NCBI GenBank assembly: GCA_028279995.1
Contig: JANQMQ010000109.1
Coordinates: 1 to 6,744 of the forward strand
Length of the DNA: 6,744 nt
Reading direction: 5' to 3'
Source: Candidatus Phaeomarinibacter sp.
GTDB taxonomy: Bacteria > Pseudomonadota > Alphaproteobacteria > CGMCC-115125
Below are positions 1 through 6,744 of this stretch, piece by piece. Each line of letters opens with the position of its first letter. Within the stretch, counting starts at the first letter, position 1. The position numbers and the translations under genes were made by a program. Under the pieces are notes generated by a model that saw only the letters and a list, made by a program, of their open reading frames with translations, was not told the origin of the DNA and did no database searches.

Positions 1-567
<567 letters not shown>

Positions 568-576
568 GCCAGGACT

Positions 577-2424
577 TCAGAGCGGCTTCACCGCTTCTTC
601 CAGCCAACGCAAATCTTCAGGCGGCAGCAGGGGACTTATGGTTTCCAGCACGCGTGCGTGATACCCGTTCAGCCAGCCACGCTCCTCGTCGGATAACAGC
701 TCCGGAAGGATCAGGTTCCTGTCGATGGGCGCCAGGGTCAGGGTTTCAAATGCCATCATCGGGCGTTCGCCGCCGTCAATCTCTTCTGCCGCGGTCACCG
801 TCACCAGGTTTTCGATGCGGATGCCGTAGGCGCCCGTCTTGTAGAAGCCGGGTTCGTTGGAAATGATCATGCCGGGATCGAGCGGCACATTGTGCGGCAG
901 CTTGGAGATACGTTGAGGCCCTTCGTGGACCGACAGGTAGCTGCCGACGCCGTGGCCGGTACCGTGGTCAAAATCAAGGCCAGCCTGCCACAGAGCATTC
1001 CTGGCCAGCACATCAAGCTGTGATCCGGACGTGCCCTTGGGAAACCGCGCCATGGCCAGCGAAATATGCCCCTTGAGCACACGGGTGAACCGGTCACGGA
1101 CGTCCTGCATCTCGGGCGTATTGGCAGGCTCGCCGATCGCAACGGTGCGGGTAATATCTGTTGTGCCGTCGAGATACTGAGCGCCGGAATCCACAAGGTA
1201 GATATCACCGGGGTTCAGTGTGCGGTCGGTGGCTTCCGTCACCCGGTAGTGGACAATTGCGCCATTCGGACCTGCGCCTGAGATCGTGTCGAAGGACAGG
1301 TCCTTGAGGGCACCGGTCTCCGCGCGAAATGCCTCAAGGGCCTGTGCGGCCGAGATTTCCGTTACCCGTCCACCGGGTCCTTCCCGTGATAGCCAGGCAA
1401 GAAAGCGGGAGACTGCTGCTCCGTCGCGTATATGTGCAGCGCGGGTGCCGGCCACCTCGGCTTCGTTCTTGCGGGCCTTTGGCAGTACGCAGGGATCATC
1501 GCCGTTTTTGATGACCGCTCCGGCATCACTCAGGCGTTGCCTGATCCAGTCCGCCGCACTATTGGGGTCGATGCGGATTTCCTTGCCCGCGGCGCCAAGT
1601 TCATCCAGCGCCTCTTTCAGTCGGCCGGGAGCATGCAGCGTGACTTTGTTGCCAAGATGCGCACGGGTCTCGCTGGTGATCTTGCGGTCATCGACAAACA
1701 GGTCCGCATGGCCGTCTTCGTGCAGGACGGCAAATGACAGAGGCAGGGGCGAGTGGGACACATCACTGCCGCGAATGTTGAACAGCCAGGCGATCGAATC
1801 CGGCAGTGTCAGAACGGCAGCGTGGACGTCTGCGTGTTCGAGAATGTCCGAGACACGGGTGAGCTTGGCCTCGTGATCTTCGCCCGCATATTCGAGTGCA
1901 TGAGGAACCACCTCCCCGAACGGTGCCTGTGGCTGGTCGCTCCAGATTTCATCCACGAGGTTGTCGGTGCATGGCACCAGTTCGGCACCTGCCTTCTTGC
2001 AGGCCTTGCGCAGGCGGTCGGCGCCTGCGGCTGTGTGCAGCCAGGGGTCGAAGCCAAGTCTGGCGCCATGGGTGAGGTTTTCCTCAATCCATCGTGTCGC
2101 AGGTTCGTCAACAAGGTGCTGGGGGTCGAAGATGTCCATGTCTACCTGGTCGCGCACCTGCAGGGTGTAGCGCCCGTCGATGAAGATGGCGGCCTTGTCC
2201 TTCAGCACAATCGCCATGCCTGCAGACCCGCCGAAACCGGTGAGCCATTTCAGGCGCTCCGCATGGGGCGGGACGTACTCACCCTGATGCTCATCCGCCC
2301 GCGGAACAATGAACCCGTCGAGGCCGTGACGCGCCAGTGCCTCGCGCAGCAAGGCCACGCGGGGTGCGCCGACGGTCGGGTCGGGATTGTCTGAAAATAT
2401 CTGGTAACCGATTGCCTGATCCAT
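577..2424 (-). CDS. pepP: Aminopeptidase P (Xaa-Pro aminopeptidase), long three-domain M24B type
   Basis: A metallopeptidase that removes the N-terminal residue from peptides with proline in position 2; probably cytosolic, as no signal peptide is seen. Counted from the ATG at 2424 it has 615 residues, the length of the eukaryotic XPNPEP1-like long form rather than the roughly 440-residue E. coli PepP. Two creatinase-like N-terminal domains (about 20-160 and 165-310) precede the pita-bread catalytic domain (about 320-545) and a C-terminal M24 extension ending near 613. The five metal ligands of the family are all visible: D412 (VDSG), D423 (TTDITR), H491 (HGTGHGVG), E524 (SNEPG) and E538 (GIRIE). 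The supporting histidines H392 (VHYR), H487 and H500 (VHEGP) are also present, so the enzyme should be active. A GTG at 2430 would add two residues. I prefer the ATG because the GTG directly abuts a possible -10 element; neither has a clear Shine-Dalgarno. Last gene of the likely uvrD-prmA run. Confidence 0.95.
   Translation of the reverse strand: MDQAIGYQIFSDNPDPTVGAPRVALLREALARHGLDGFIVPRADEHQGEYVPPHAERLKWLTGFGGSAGMAIVLKDKAAIFIDGRYTLQVRDQVDMDIFDPQHLVDEPATRWIEENLTHGARLGFDPWLHTAAGADRLRKACKKAGAELVPCTDNLVDEIWSDQPQAPFGEVVPHALEYAGEDHEAKLTRVSDILEHADVHAAVLTLPDSIAWLFNIRGSDVSHSPLPLSFAVLHEDGHADLFVDDRKITSETRAHLGNKVTLHAPGRLKEALDELGAAGKEIRIDPNSAADWIRQRLSDAGAVIKNGDDPCVLPKARKNEAEVAGTRAAHIRDGAAVSRFLAWLSREGPGGRVTEISAAQALEAFRAETGALKDLSFDTISGAGPNGAIVHYRVTEATDRTLNPGDIYLVDSGAQYLDGTTDITRTVAIGEPANTPEMQDVRDRFTRVLKGHISLAMARFPKGTSGSQLDVLARNALWQAGLDFDHGTGHGVGSYLSVHEGPQRISKLPHNVPLDPGMIISNEPGFYKTGAYGIRIENLVTVTAAEEIDGGERPMMAFETLTLAPIDRNLILPELLSDEERGWLNGYHARVLETISPLLPPEDLRWLEEAVKPL
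580..596 (+). terminator. Possible weak terminator for ligA
   Basis: Thirteen bases after the ligA stop, AGCGG (581-585) and CCGCT (591-595) can form a 5-bp GC-rich stem with a 5-base loop, with a G-T pair at the base. It is followed by the pyrimidine run TCTTCC rather than a true T-run. It lies inside the last codons of the convergent peptidase gene, so the sequence is also constrained by coding. The call is weak; the convergent arrangement makes some termination here plausible. Confidence 0.25.
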
Positions 2425-2430
2425 ACACAC

Positions 2431-2459
2431 TATTTAGGCGGAAAGGCCGCTGCCGCCAA
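2431..2459 (-). promoter_or_regulatory. Candidate promoter for the aminopeptidase P gene
   Basis: In the 41-base gap after prmA, the minus strand reads TTGGCG (2459-2454, four of six matches to a -35 box), a 17-base spacer, then TAAATA (2436-2431, three of six matches to a -10 box). Transcription would start about seven bases later, at or next to the ATG at 2424, giving a leaderless message; this fits the absence of a Shine-Dalgarno sequence. The spacer also holds GGCGG/CCGCC (2457-2453 and 2441-2437), which could pair across an 11-base loop in read-through RNA. The evidence is matching by eye only, and the -10 is poor. Confidence 0.3.
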
Positions 2460-2465
2460 GCAGAG

Positions 2466-3335
2466 CTAGCGTTGCAGCAGCAGCGTCATCCATTCGCCCA
2501 GTGGATACCGGGCGGCAATCACGAACCCTTGACCGCGATAGGTGGCTTCCACGGCGCGAGACTGGTGCCTCAACAAGCCTGAGAGAATCACAAAGCTACC
2601 CGGGCGGGTGTTGCGGCGCATGTCCGGTGCCAGGCTGATAAGCGGCCCGGCCAGTACATTTGCCATCACCAGACCGAAGGGTGCCTGCTCGCGCACGGCT
2701 TCATGCTGGAAGCCGGTGGCTTCAACAGCGTCCACCAAAGGGCCTACGCCATTGGCCTGCGCTGCCGCCTTGGCGAAGCGCACTGATGGTTCGTCAATGT
2801 CGCCGCCGAGCACGGGCAGCTTGGTGACGCTGGCATAGGCAATCGACAGAATGCCGGTGCCGCAGCCAAGGTCGAATACGGGGCCGTCGACGCCGCGCTT
2901 GAGCAGATCATCCAGCGCCATCAGGCAGCCGGATGTGGTGGGGTGCTGGCCCGTGCCGAAGGCTTCCCCGGCCTCGATGAGCAGCGAATGGGTGCCGCCG
3001 GGGGCGGGCTCATCGTGGCTGCCATGGATGTGGAAGCGTCCTGCCCGCACGGGCTTGAGGTCTTCAAGGCCGCGCTTGACCCAGTCCTCGTTCTCCAGTG
3101 GCTCGATGCGAAAGCCTGGCTCGTGTCCCAACGCCTGCTCTATCAGGGCGCTGAAGTCAGCCCGGTCCGGCTCTTCGGACAGAAGAACCGTCACTGCATA
3201 GTCGCCGCCGATCTCCTCAAAGGCGGAGACCGACAAGACGTCTGGATGGGTTTCGGTTAGCCAGTCGGTTGCCGTGTCGGCATCTTCGGGTGACAGCTGG
3301 ATGACCGCCTGCCAGAGATCCGGTTCCTTACTCAT
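2466..3335 (-). CDS. prmA: Ribosomal protein L11 methyltransferase PrmA
   Basis: A SAM-dependent enzyme that methylates amino groups of ribosomal protein L11 in the cytosol. At 289 residues it is close to the 293 of E. coli PrmA. An N-terminal substrate-recognition domain (about 1-95) leads into the methyltransferase fold. Visible family signatures are the linker with EAGEAFGTGQHPTT (about 121-134), SAM-binding motif I FDLGCGTGILS (about 154-164), the acidic residue ending strand 2 in GGDIDEPSV (about 177-185), and MANVLAGPL (about 224-232), equivalent to the NxLA-type active-site motif of this group. No key residue seems missing. The ATG at 3335-3333 overlaps the TGA of the helicase gene (ATGA), which suggests one transcript and translational coupling; a short GGA lies about 8 bases upstream inside the helicase gene. 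The aminopeptidase P gene follows after 41 bases. Loss of prmA is mild in E. coli, so this is probably not an essential gene. Confidence 0.96.
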   Translation of the reverse strand: MSKEPDLWQAVIQLSPEDADTATDWLTETHPDVLSVSAFEEIGGDYAVTVLLSEEPDRADFSALIEQALGHEPGFRIEPLENEDWVKRGLEDLKPVRAGRFHIHGSHDEPAPGGTHSLLIEAGEAFGTGQHPTTSGCLMALDDLLKRGVDGPVFDLGCGTGILSIAYASVTKLPVLGGDIDEPSVRFAKAAAQANGVGPLVDAVEATGFQHEAVREQAPFGLVMANVLAGPLISLAPDMRRNTRPGSFVILSGLLRHQSRAVEATYRGQGFVIAARYPLGEWMTLLLQR

Positions 3336-5665
3336 GGACGTTCCACAAAACTGGCAATCACCTTCTTGGTGCCTGCCTTCTCAAACTCAACGGTCAGCTT
3401 GGTGCCTTCAATATCCTGAATGCGGCCATAGCCGAATTTCTGATGGAATATCCGCTCGCCACGCTCAAAGCCTTCGGCATCGGGTGCGGACGTGGCGATC
3501 AGTGTCGCCTGAGCATCGATCATCGGAGCGCGGCGCGGCGGCGTGGCGTTATTGCCGGTCTTCGCCTTGGCGCGCTGCCAGCCGGGGCTTTCATACTCGC
3601 TGCCTGCAAAGCCACCTTCGTCGAAGCGGGAGGGACCATAGGAGTAGGTGTCGCCCTGACTTTCCACTTCCACATTGGCTTCCGGTAGTTCATCCACGAA
3701 ACGCGATGGCAGGGAGTTTTGCCACAGATTATGGATGCGCCGGTTGGCGGCGAATGAAATCTTCGCGCGTTGCTTGGCCCGGGTAATGCCCACATAGGCC
3801 AGGCGGCGTTCCTCTTCGAGGCCGGCCAGACCGCTTTCATCAAGGGCGCGCTGGTGCGGGAACAGGCCTTCTTCCCAGCCGGGCAGGAACACGGTCTCGA
3901 ATTCCAGCCCCTTGGCTGCATGAAGCGTCATCAGGTTGATCTTGTCGTCGGCTTCCTGATCCTCACGGTCCATTACCAGCGACACATGTTCCAGATAGCC
4001 TGCCATGTTTTCGAACTGCTCCATGGAGCGGACGAGTTCCTTCAGGTTGTCGAGGCGTCCGGGGGCATCTGCCGACTTGTCGTTCTGCCACATCTCGGTG
4101 TAGCCGGACTCATCCAGTATCTGTTCGGCAAGCTCTGTATGCGGCAGGGCGGGGAGCAGCTGCCGCCAGCGCTCGATGCCTTCCACAAAGTTGGTGAGGG
4201 CACGGCGGGCCTGTGGCTTCAATTCTTCTGATTCAATCAGCGGGCGTGCGGCACGCCATAGCGATGTGCCCTGGGCGCGTGCGGCCTGATGCAGTGTCTG
4301 TACGGCCACATTGCCGAGGCCCCGCTTGGGTTTGTTGATGATGCGCTCGAAGGCCAGATCATCGTCCGGCTGGGCGACGAGGCGGAAATAGGCGTTGGCG
4401 TCGCGGATTTCCATGCGCTCGTAGAAGCGCGGGCCGCCGATAACGCGATAGGGCAGGCCGAGATTGATGAAGCGGTCTTCAAACTCGCGCATCTGGAAAG
4501 ACGCGCGCACCAGGATGGCCATCTCGTTCAGCAGATGGCCCTTGCGCTGGTACTGCTCGATGTCTTCGCCGATGGAACGGGCTTCTTCCTCGCCGTCCCA
4601 TACCCCTTTTACGGTCAGCTTCTCGCCGTCATTGGTGTCGGTCCACAGGGTCTTGCCCAACCGGCCCTGATTGGCAGTGATAAGGCCGGACGCCGCCTGC
4701 AGGATGTGTGGTGTGGACCGGTAGTTCTGTTCGAGACGGATGACGGTGGCGCCGGGGAAGTCCTTTTCGAACTTCAGGATGTTGTCGACTTCCGCACCCC
4801 GCCAGCCATAGATCGACTGGTCGTCGTCGCCGACGCAGCAAATGTTCTTGTGGCCACGCGCCAGGAGCCGCAGCCACAGATACTGGGCCACGTTTGTGTC
4901 CTGATACTCGTCCACCAGAATGTATTTGAAGCGCTTCTGGTAGTCCTCCAGCACTTCAGGATGGTTTTGGAAGATGCGCAGGTTTTCGACCAGCAGGTCT
5001 CCGAAGTCGACGGCATTGAGCGTCTTGAGCCGGGCCTGATAGGCCGCGTAGAGCTCCGCGCCCTTGCCGTTGGCGAAGGCAAAGCTTTCGCCCTTGGGCA
5101 CCTGGTCGGGGGCCAGAGCACGGTTCTTCCAGCTGTCGATTAGGCTTGCAAGCTGGCGGGCAGGCCAGCGTTTTTCATCAATATCAGCGGCCTGGATGAC
5201 TTGCTTCATCAGCCGGACCTGATCGTCGGAATCCAAGATCGTAAAGTCGGAGCGCAAGTCCACCAGCTCCGCATGGCGGCGGAGGATTTTCGCGCCCAAC
5301 GCGTGAAAAGTGCCGAGCCACTGCATCCCTTCAACAACACCGCCAATGAGCGCGCCGATACGCTGCTTCATCTCGCGGGCAGCCTTGTTGGTGAAGGTCA
5401 CCGCCAGGATCTGGCCCGGCCAGGCGCGTTTGGTATTGAGCAGATGGGCGAGACGTGTTGTGAGCACGCGGGTCTTGCCGGTGCCTGCACCCGCCAGCAC
5501 CAGAACGGGGCCGTCAAGCGCTTCCACGGCCTGACGCTGCGGGTCATTCAGGCTGTCCAGATAGGGTGCAGGCGCAGCGACACCGGCTGCGGCTCTCTGG
5601 GATATAGAGGGGCCGCGCGCTGTTTCCTCTTCAGGAATGTCGCCAAGGTCGAATGGGTCGCTCAT
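3332..5665 (-). CDS. uvrD: UvrD/PcrA-type superfamily 1A DNA helicase
   Basis: An ATP-driven 3'-5' DNA helicase that in its family removes excised strands in nucleotide-excision and mismatch repair and clears proteins such as RecA or RNA polymerase from DNA. The 777 residues show the full motif set: Q-motif LNDPQRQAV (39-47), Walker A AGAGTGKT (58-65, catalytic K64), VTFTNKAAREMK (89-100), Walker B LVDEYQDTN (250-258), motif III GDDDQSIYGWRGA (279-291), motif IV LEQNYRS (311-317), motif V TLHAAKGLEF (580-589) and motif VI LAYVGITRAK (622-631). A low-complexity linker (about 670-735) leads to a C-terminal Tudor-like domain (about 737-775, GERIFHQKFGYGRI onward), which in PcrA/UvrD contacts RNA polymerase. 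The N-terminus has about 38 extra residues before the Q-motif. The ATG at 5665 is the only good start; no Shine-Dalgarno is visible, and a LexA box lies just upstream. UvrD and PcrA cannot be separated by motifs alone; Rep is less likely given the Tudor end. Confidence 0.96.
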   Translation of the reverse strand: MSDPFDLGDIPEEETARGPSISQRAAAGVAAPAPYLDSLNDPQRQAVEALDGPVLVLAGAGTGKTRVLTTRLAHLLNTKRAWPGQILAVTFTNKAAREMKQRIGALIGGVVEGMQWLGTFHALGAKILRRHAELVDLRSDFTILDSDDQVRLMKQVIQAADIDEKRWPARQLASLIDSWKNRALAPDQVPKGESFAFANGKGAELYAAYQARLKTLNAVDFGDLLVENLRIFQNHPEVLEDYQKRFKYILVDEYQDTNVAQYLWLRLLARGHKNICCVGDDDQSIYGWRGAEVDNILKFEKDFPGATVIRLEQNYRSTPHILQAASGLITANQGRLGKTLWTDTNDGEKLTVKGVWDGEEEARSIGEDIEQYQRKGHLLNEMAILVRASFQMREFEDRFINLGLPYRVIGGPRFYERMEIRDANAYFRLVAQPDDDLAFERIINKPKRGLGNVAVQTLHQAARAQGTSLWRAARPLIESEELKPQARRALTNFVEGIERWRQLLPALPHTELAEQILDESGYTEMWQNDKSADAPGRLDNLKELVRSMEQFENMAGYLEHVSLVMDREDQEADDKINLMTLHAAKGLEFETVFLPGWEEGLFPHQRALDESGLAGLEEERRLAYVGITRAKQRAKISFAANRRIHNLWQNSLPSRFVDELPEANVEVESQGDTYSYGPSRFDEGGFAGSEYESPGWQRAKAKTGNNATPPRRAPMIDAQATLIATSAPDAEGFERGERIFHQKFGYGRIQDIEGTKLTVEFEKAGTKKVIASFVERP

Positions 5666-5667
5666 CA

Positions 5668-5672
5668 GAATC
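5668..5672. promoter_or_regulatory. GANTC (CcrM-type methylation) site before uvrD
   Basis: GAATC on the plus strand (GATTC on the minus strand) lies between the LexA box and the uvrD start codon. GANTC is the target of the cell-cycle adenine methylase CcrM of many alphaproteobacteria. I counted seven GANTC sites in the window, of which this is the only one outside coding sequence. That it affects expression is inference. Confidence 0.45.
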
Positions 5673-5674
5673 GG

Positions 5675-5689
5675 GAACTTAGCATGAAC
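5675..5689 (-). promoter_or_regulatory. LexA (SOS) box, GTTC-N7-GTTC, upstream of uvrD
   Basis: Read on the minus strand the site is GTTC-ATGCTAA-GTTC, an exact match to the direct-repeat LexA operator established for alphaproteobacteria such as Rhodobacter, Agrobacterium and Caulobacter. It ends 9 bases before the uvrD ATG, in the only gap where a uvrD promoter is expected. A hand scan of the window for this spacing on both strands found no other match; by chance an exact match is expected about once per 65 kb per strand. LexA bound here would cover the start region and repress until DNA damage triggers RecA-assisted LexA cleavage. Binding itself is inferred. Confidence 0.72.
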
Positions 5690-5716
5690 ATGCGATGTGG
5701 CGAGGCAGAAAGCCGG

Positions 5717-5740
5717 AAAACCCGCCGTGCCTGTCGCGGG
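5717..5740 (-). terminator. Possible intrinsic terminator of the ClC gene
   Basis: Directly after the ClC stop codon, the minus strand reads CCCGC (5740-5736), a 10-base loop, GCGGG (5725-5721), then TTTT (5720-5717). The position is right for ending the ClC transcript before the uvrD promoter. The stem is only 5 bp, the loop is large and the T-run short, so termination may be partial. Confidence 0.4.
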
Positions 5741-5742
5741 GC

Positions 5743-6744
5743 CTATTCGTGCTCTTCCCGTGAGGCCTCGACCAGCGCCTCATTGTAGGCGCGAAGGGCG
5801 TCCACATGGTTCACGGTACCGACGATTTCCAGCTCTTCTGAGGGCTGCACCACCGGCAGTGTTTCGTGTTGTGACGCGTTGAACAGGGCCAGTGTTTTTT
5901 CGAGTGTGTCGCCGGTAAACAGGCGTTCGTCGTCCTCATCCAGTGTCTGGAGAGGAGTATTGTCATCCTCGACCACGCGGCGCATGAAGTCCTGCACCAG
6001 TACCGTCTGTAGTATCTGCCACCTTGGGCCGCCATAAAGGCGCAGGCCGCGACGCTCCAGCTGCCAGTGGAAGAAACTCTTTCCCAGCAATCCCTGTGTC
6101 AGAGCGGTGGCGATGGAGATCGCGACCATTAAAGCGACCGTCATCTCATAGCCGCCGGTCAGCTCGAATGCGATGAGCAGGGTCGAGAGGGGCGCGCCGA
6201 GAACGGCCCCAGCAACCGCACCCATGCCGACAATCGCGTAGACGGCATGGGTGGAGAAGGCAATTTCCGGCACCGCCTGCGAGATGATCAGGCCGAACGC
6301 ACCGCCGGTCATGGCACCCAGATACAGGGCGGGTGAGAACACACCGCCACCAAAGCGGCTGGCAATGGTGATCGCCGTGGCCAGTATTTTCAGGACGATC
6401 AGGCTGAGCAGCAGCACAAGGCCGAATTGTCCCTGCAGGGCGGCATCGGTTGCGGCATAGCCGACGCCCAAGACCTGCGGGTAGTAGATGCCGATACTAC
6501 CGATCAGCAGGCCACCGAGAACGGGCCGGAACCAGAGCGGGATATCAACCTTCCGGGCCAGCGTGTCAGCCCGCATGAGCGTGGCCATGAAAGCCATGGC
6601 CACTCCCGCCGAGACCATCCCCAAAAGCGCGAAGGCCGGAAAGTCCGCGAGGCTCGCGATCATGTATTCCGGGATGACGAAAGTAGGCGATGACCCCATG
6701 TGAAACCGCGCCAGCAGCGCGCCCACGACACTGGCGATCACGAT
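5743..6744 (-). CDS. ClC-family chloride channel/transporter with C-terminal CBS-like domain (5' end outside window)
   Basis: The frame is open to the window edge and ends at TAG 5745-5743, leaving 333 residues of the C-terminal part of an inner-membrane ClC protein that moves Cl-, either as a channel or in exchange for H+. Several hydrophobic membrane helices are visible up to about residue 220. The clearest family mark is GGGVFSPALYLGAMTGG (about 132-148), which carries the GxFxP anion-binding motif (GVFSP), followed by MGAVAGAVLGAPLS and AFELTGGYEM, which match the later ClC helices. The GSGIP and GxEGP motifs, with the gating glutamate, lie upstream, so channel and exchanger cannot be told apart. 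After the membrane part come a basic LERRG turn and a cytoplasmic region of about 90 residues with one CBS-like unit (DTLEKTLALF, then TLPVV, then EIVGTVNHVDAL). The usual helix-R tyrosine appears to be phenylalanine (residue 225). Same strand as uvrD, but probably a separate transcript. Confidence 0.92.
   Translation of the reverse strand: MVIASVVGALLARFHMGSSPTFVIPEYMIASLADFPAFALLGMVSAGVAMAFMATLMRADTLARKVDIPLWFRPVLGGLLIGSIGIYYPQVLGVGYAATDAALQGQFGLVLLLSLIVLKILATAITIASRFGGGVFSPALYLGAMTGGAFGLIISQAVPEIAFSTHAVYAIVGMGAVAGAVLGAPLSTLLIAFELTGGYEMTVALMVAISIATALTQGLLGKSFFHWQLERRGLRLYGGPRWQILQTVLVQDFMRRVVEDDNTPLQTLDEDDERLFTGDTLEKTLALFNASQHETLPVVQPSEELEIVGTVNHVDALRAYNEALVEASREEHE

Noticed and set aside
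1286..2394. Two overlapping plus-strand frames (1286-1876 and 1753-2394) opposite the peptidase gene
   Set aside because: Both are antisense to a complete peptidase with all catalytic residues. Their translations are low-complexity and unlike any family I know.
2428..2430. GTG start for aminopeptidase P, two codons upstream of the ATG
   Set aside because: No ribosome site supports it, and it directly abuts the possible -10 element. The difference is only two residues, and it cannot be fully excluded.
3274..3786. Plus-strand frame of 170 codons across the prmA/uvrD junction
   Set aside because: Antisense to two firmly assigned genes; the translation is rich in Arg and Ser with no domain pattern.
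4289..5143. Long plus-strand reading frame (284 codons) opposite the helicase gene
   Set aside because: It lies entirely within the well-supported uvrD coding region in antisense, shows no recognisable domain, and is the kind of mirror frame common in GC-rich coding DNA.
5682..5693. Inverted repeat GCATG-AA-CATGC as a separate operator
   Set aside because: It overlaps the LexA box and is short. The exact GTTC-N7-GTTC match explains the site better.
5201..5788. Plus-strand frame crossing the uvrD 5' end, the gap and the ClC 3' end
   Set aside because: It would run through the uvrD promoter region and a terminator on the opposite strand, and its product shows no recognisable feature.
6519..6532. 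GAAC-N6-GAAC inside the ClC gene as a second LexA box
   Set aside because: The spacing is 6 instead of 7, and it lies within coding sequence away from any promoter.

Overview
The window looks like chromosomal core DNA of an alphaproteobacterium. I base this on the GC-rich sequence (by eye near 60%), the helicase–PrmA–aminopeptidase P gene order as I remember it from that class, the GTTC-N7-GTTC type of LexA box, and depletion of GANTC sites, as expected where a CcrM-type methylase acts. No species can be named. I see no mobile element, CRISPR array, tRNA or rRNA, and no foreign-looking stretch.

Layout: positions 1-567 (+) hold the 3' end of ligA (NAD-dependent DNA ligase: helix-hairpin-helix and BRCT part). 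It converges, with 9 bases between stop codons, on a three-gene minus-strand run read from right to left: uvrD/pcrA-type DNA helicase (5665-3332), prmA ribosomal protein L11 methyltransferase (3335-2466, overlapping the helicase by ATGA) and a long three-domain aminopeptidase P (2424-577, 41 bases after prmA). Further right, on the same strand, is the 3' part of a ClC-family chloride channel/transporter gene with a C-terminal CBS-like domain (6744-5743, open at the window edge). All gaps between genes are short (9, 41 and 77 bases), so there is no long non-coding stretch.

The 77-base gap between the ClC gene and uvrD carries most of the regulatory signal: a modest intrinsic terminator for the ClC gene, a perfect alphaproteobacterial LexA box 9 bases before the uvrD start codon, and a GANTC site between that box and the start. 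The simplest reading is an SOS-controlled uvrD promoter whose transcript may continue into prmA and the peptidase gene. A second, weaker promoter candidate before the peptidase gene would give a leaderless message.

Biologically, ligA and uvrD both belong to DNA replication and repair (nick sealing and strand unwinding in excision repair). PrmA modifies the ribosome, aminopeptidase P trims X-Pro peptides in the cytosol, and the ClC protein moves chloride across the inner membrane. The gene content is ordinary; I did not find a new system here. The points worth a second look are the LexA/GANTC arrangement, its possible reach into prmA and the peptidase, and two sequence oddities in the ClC protein.
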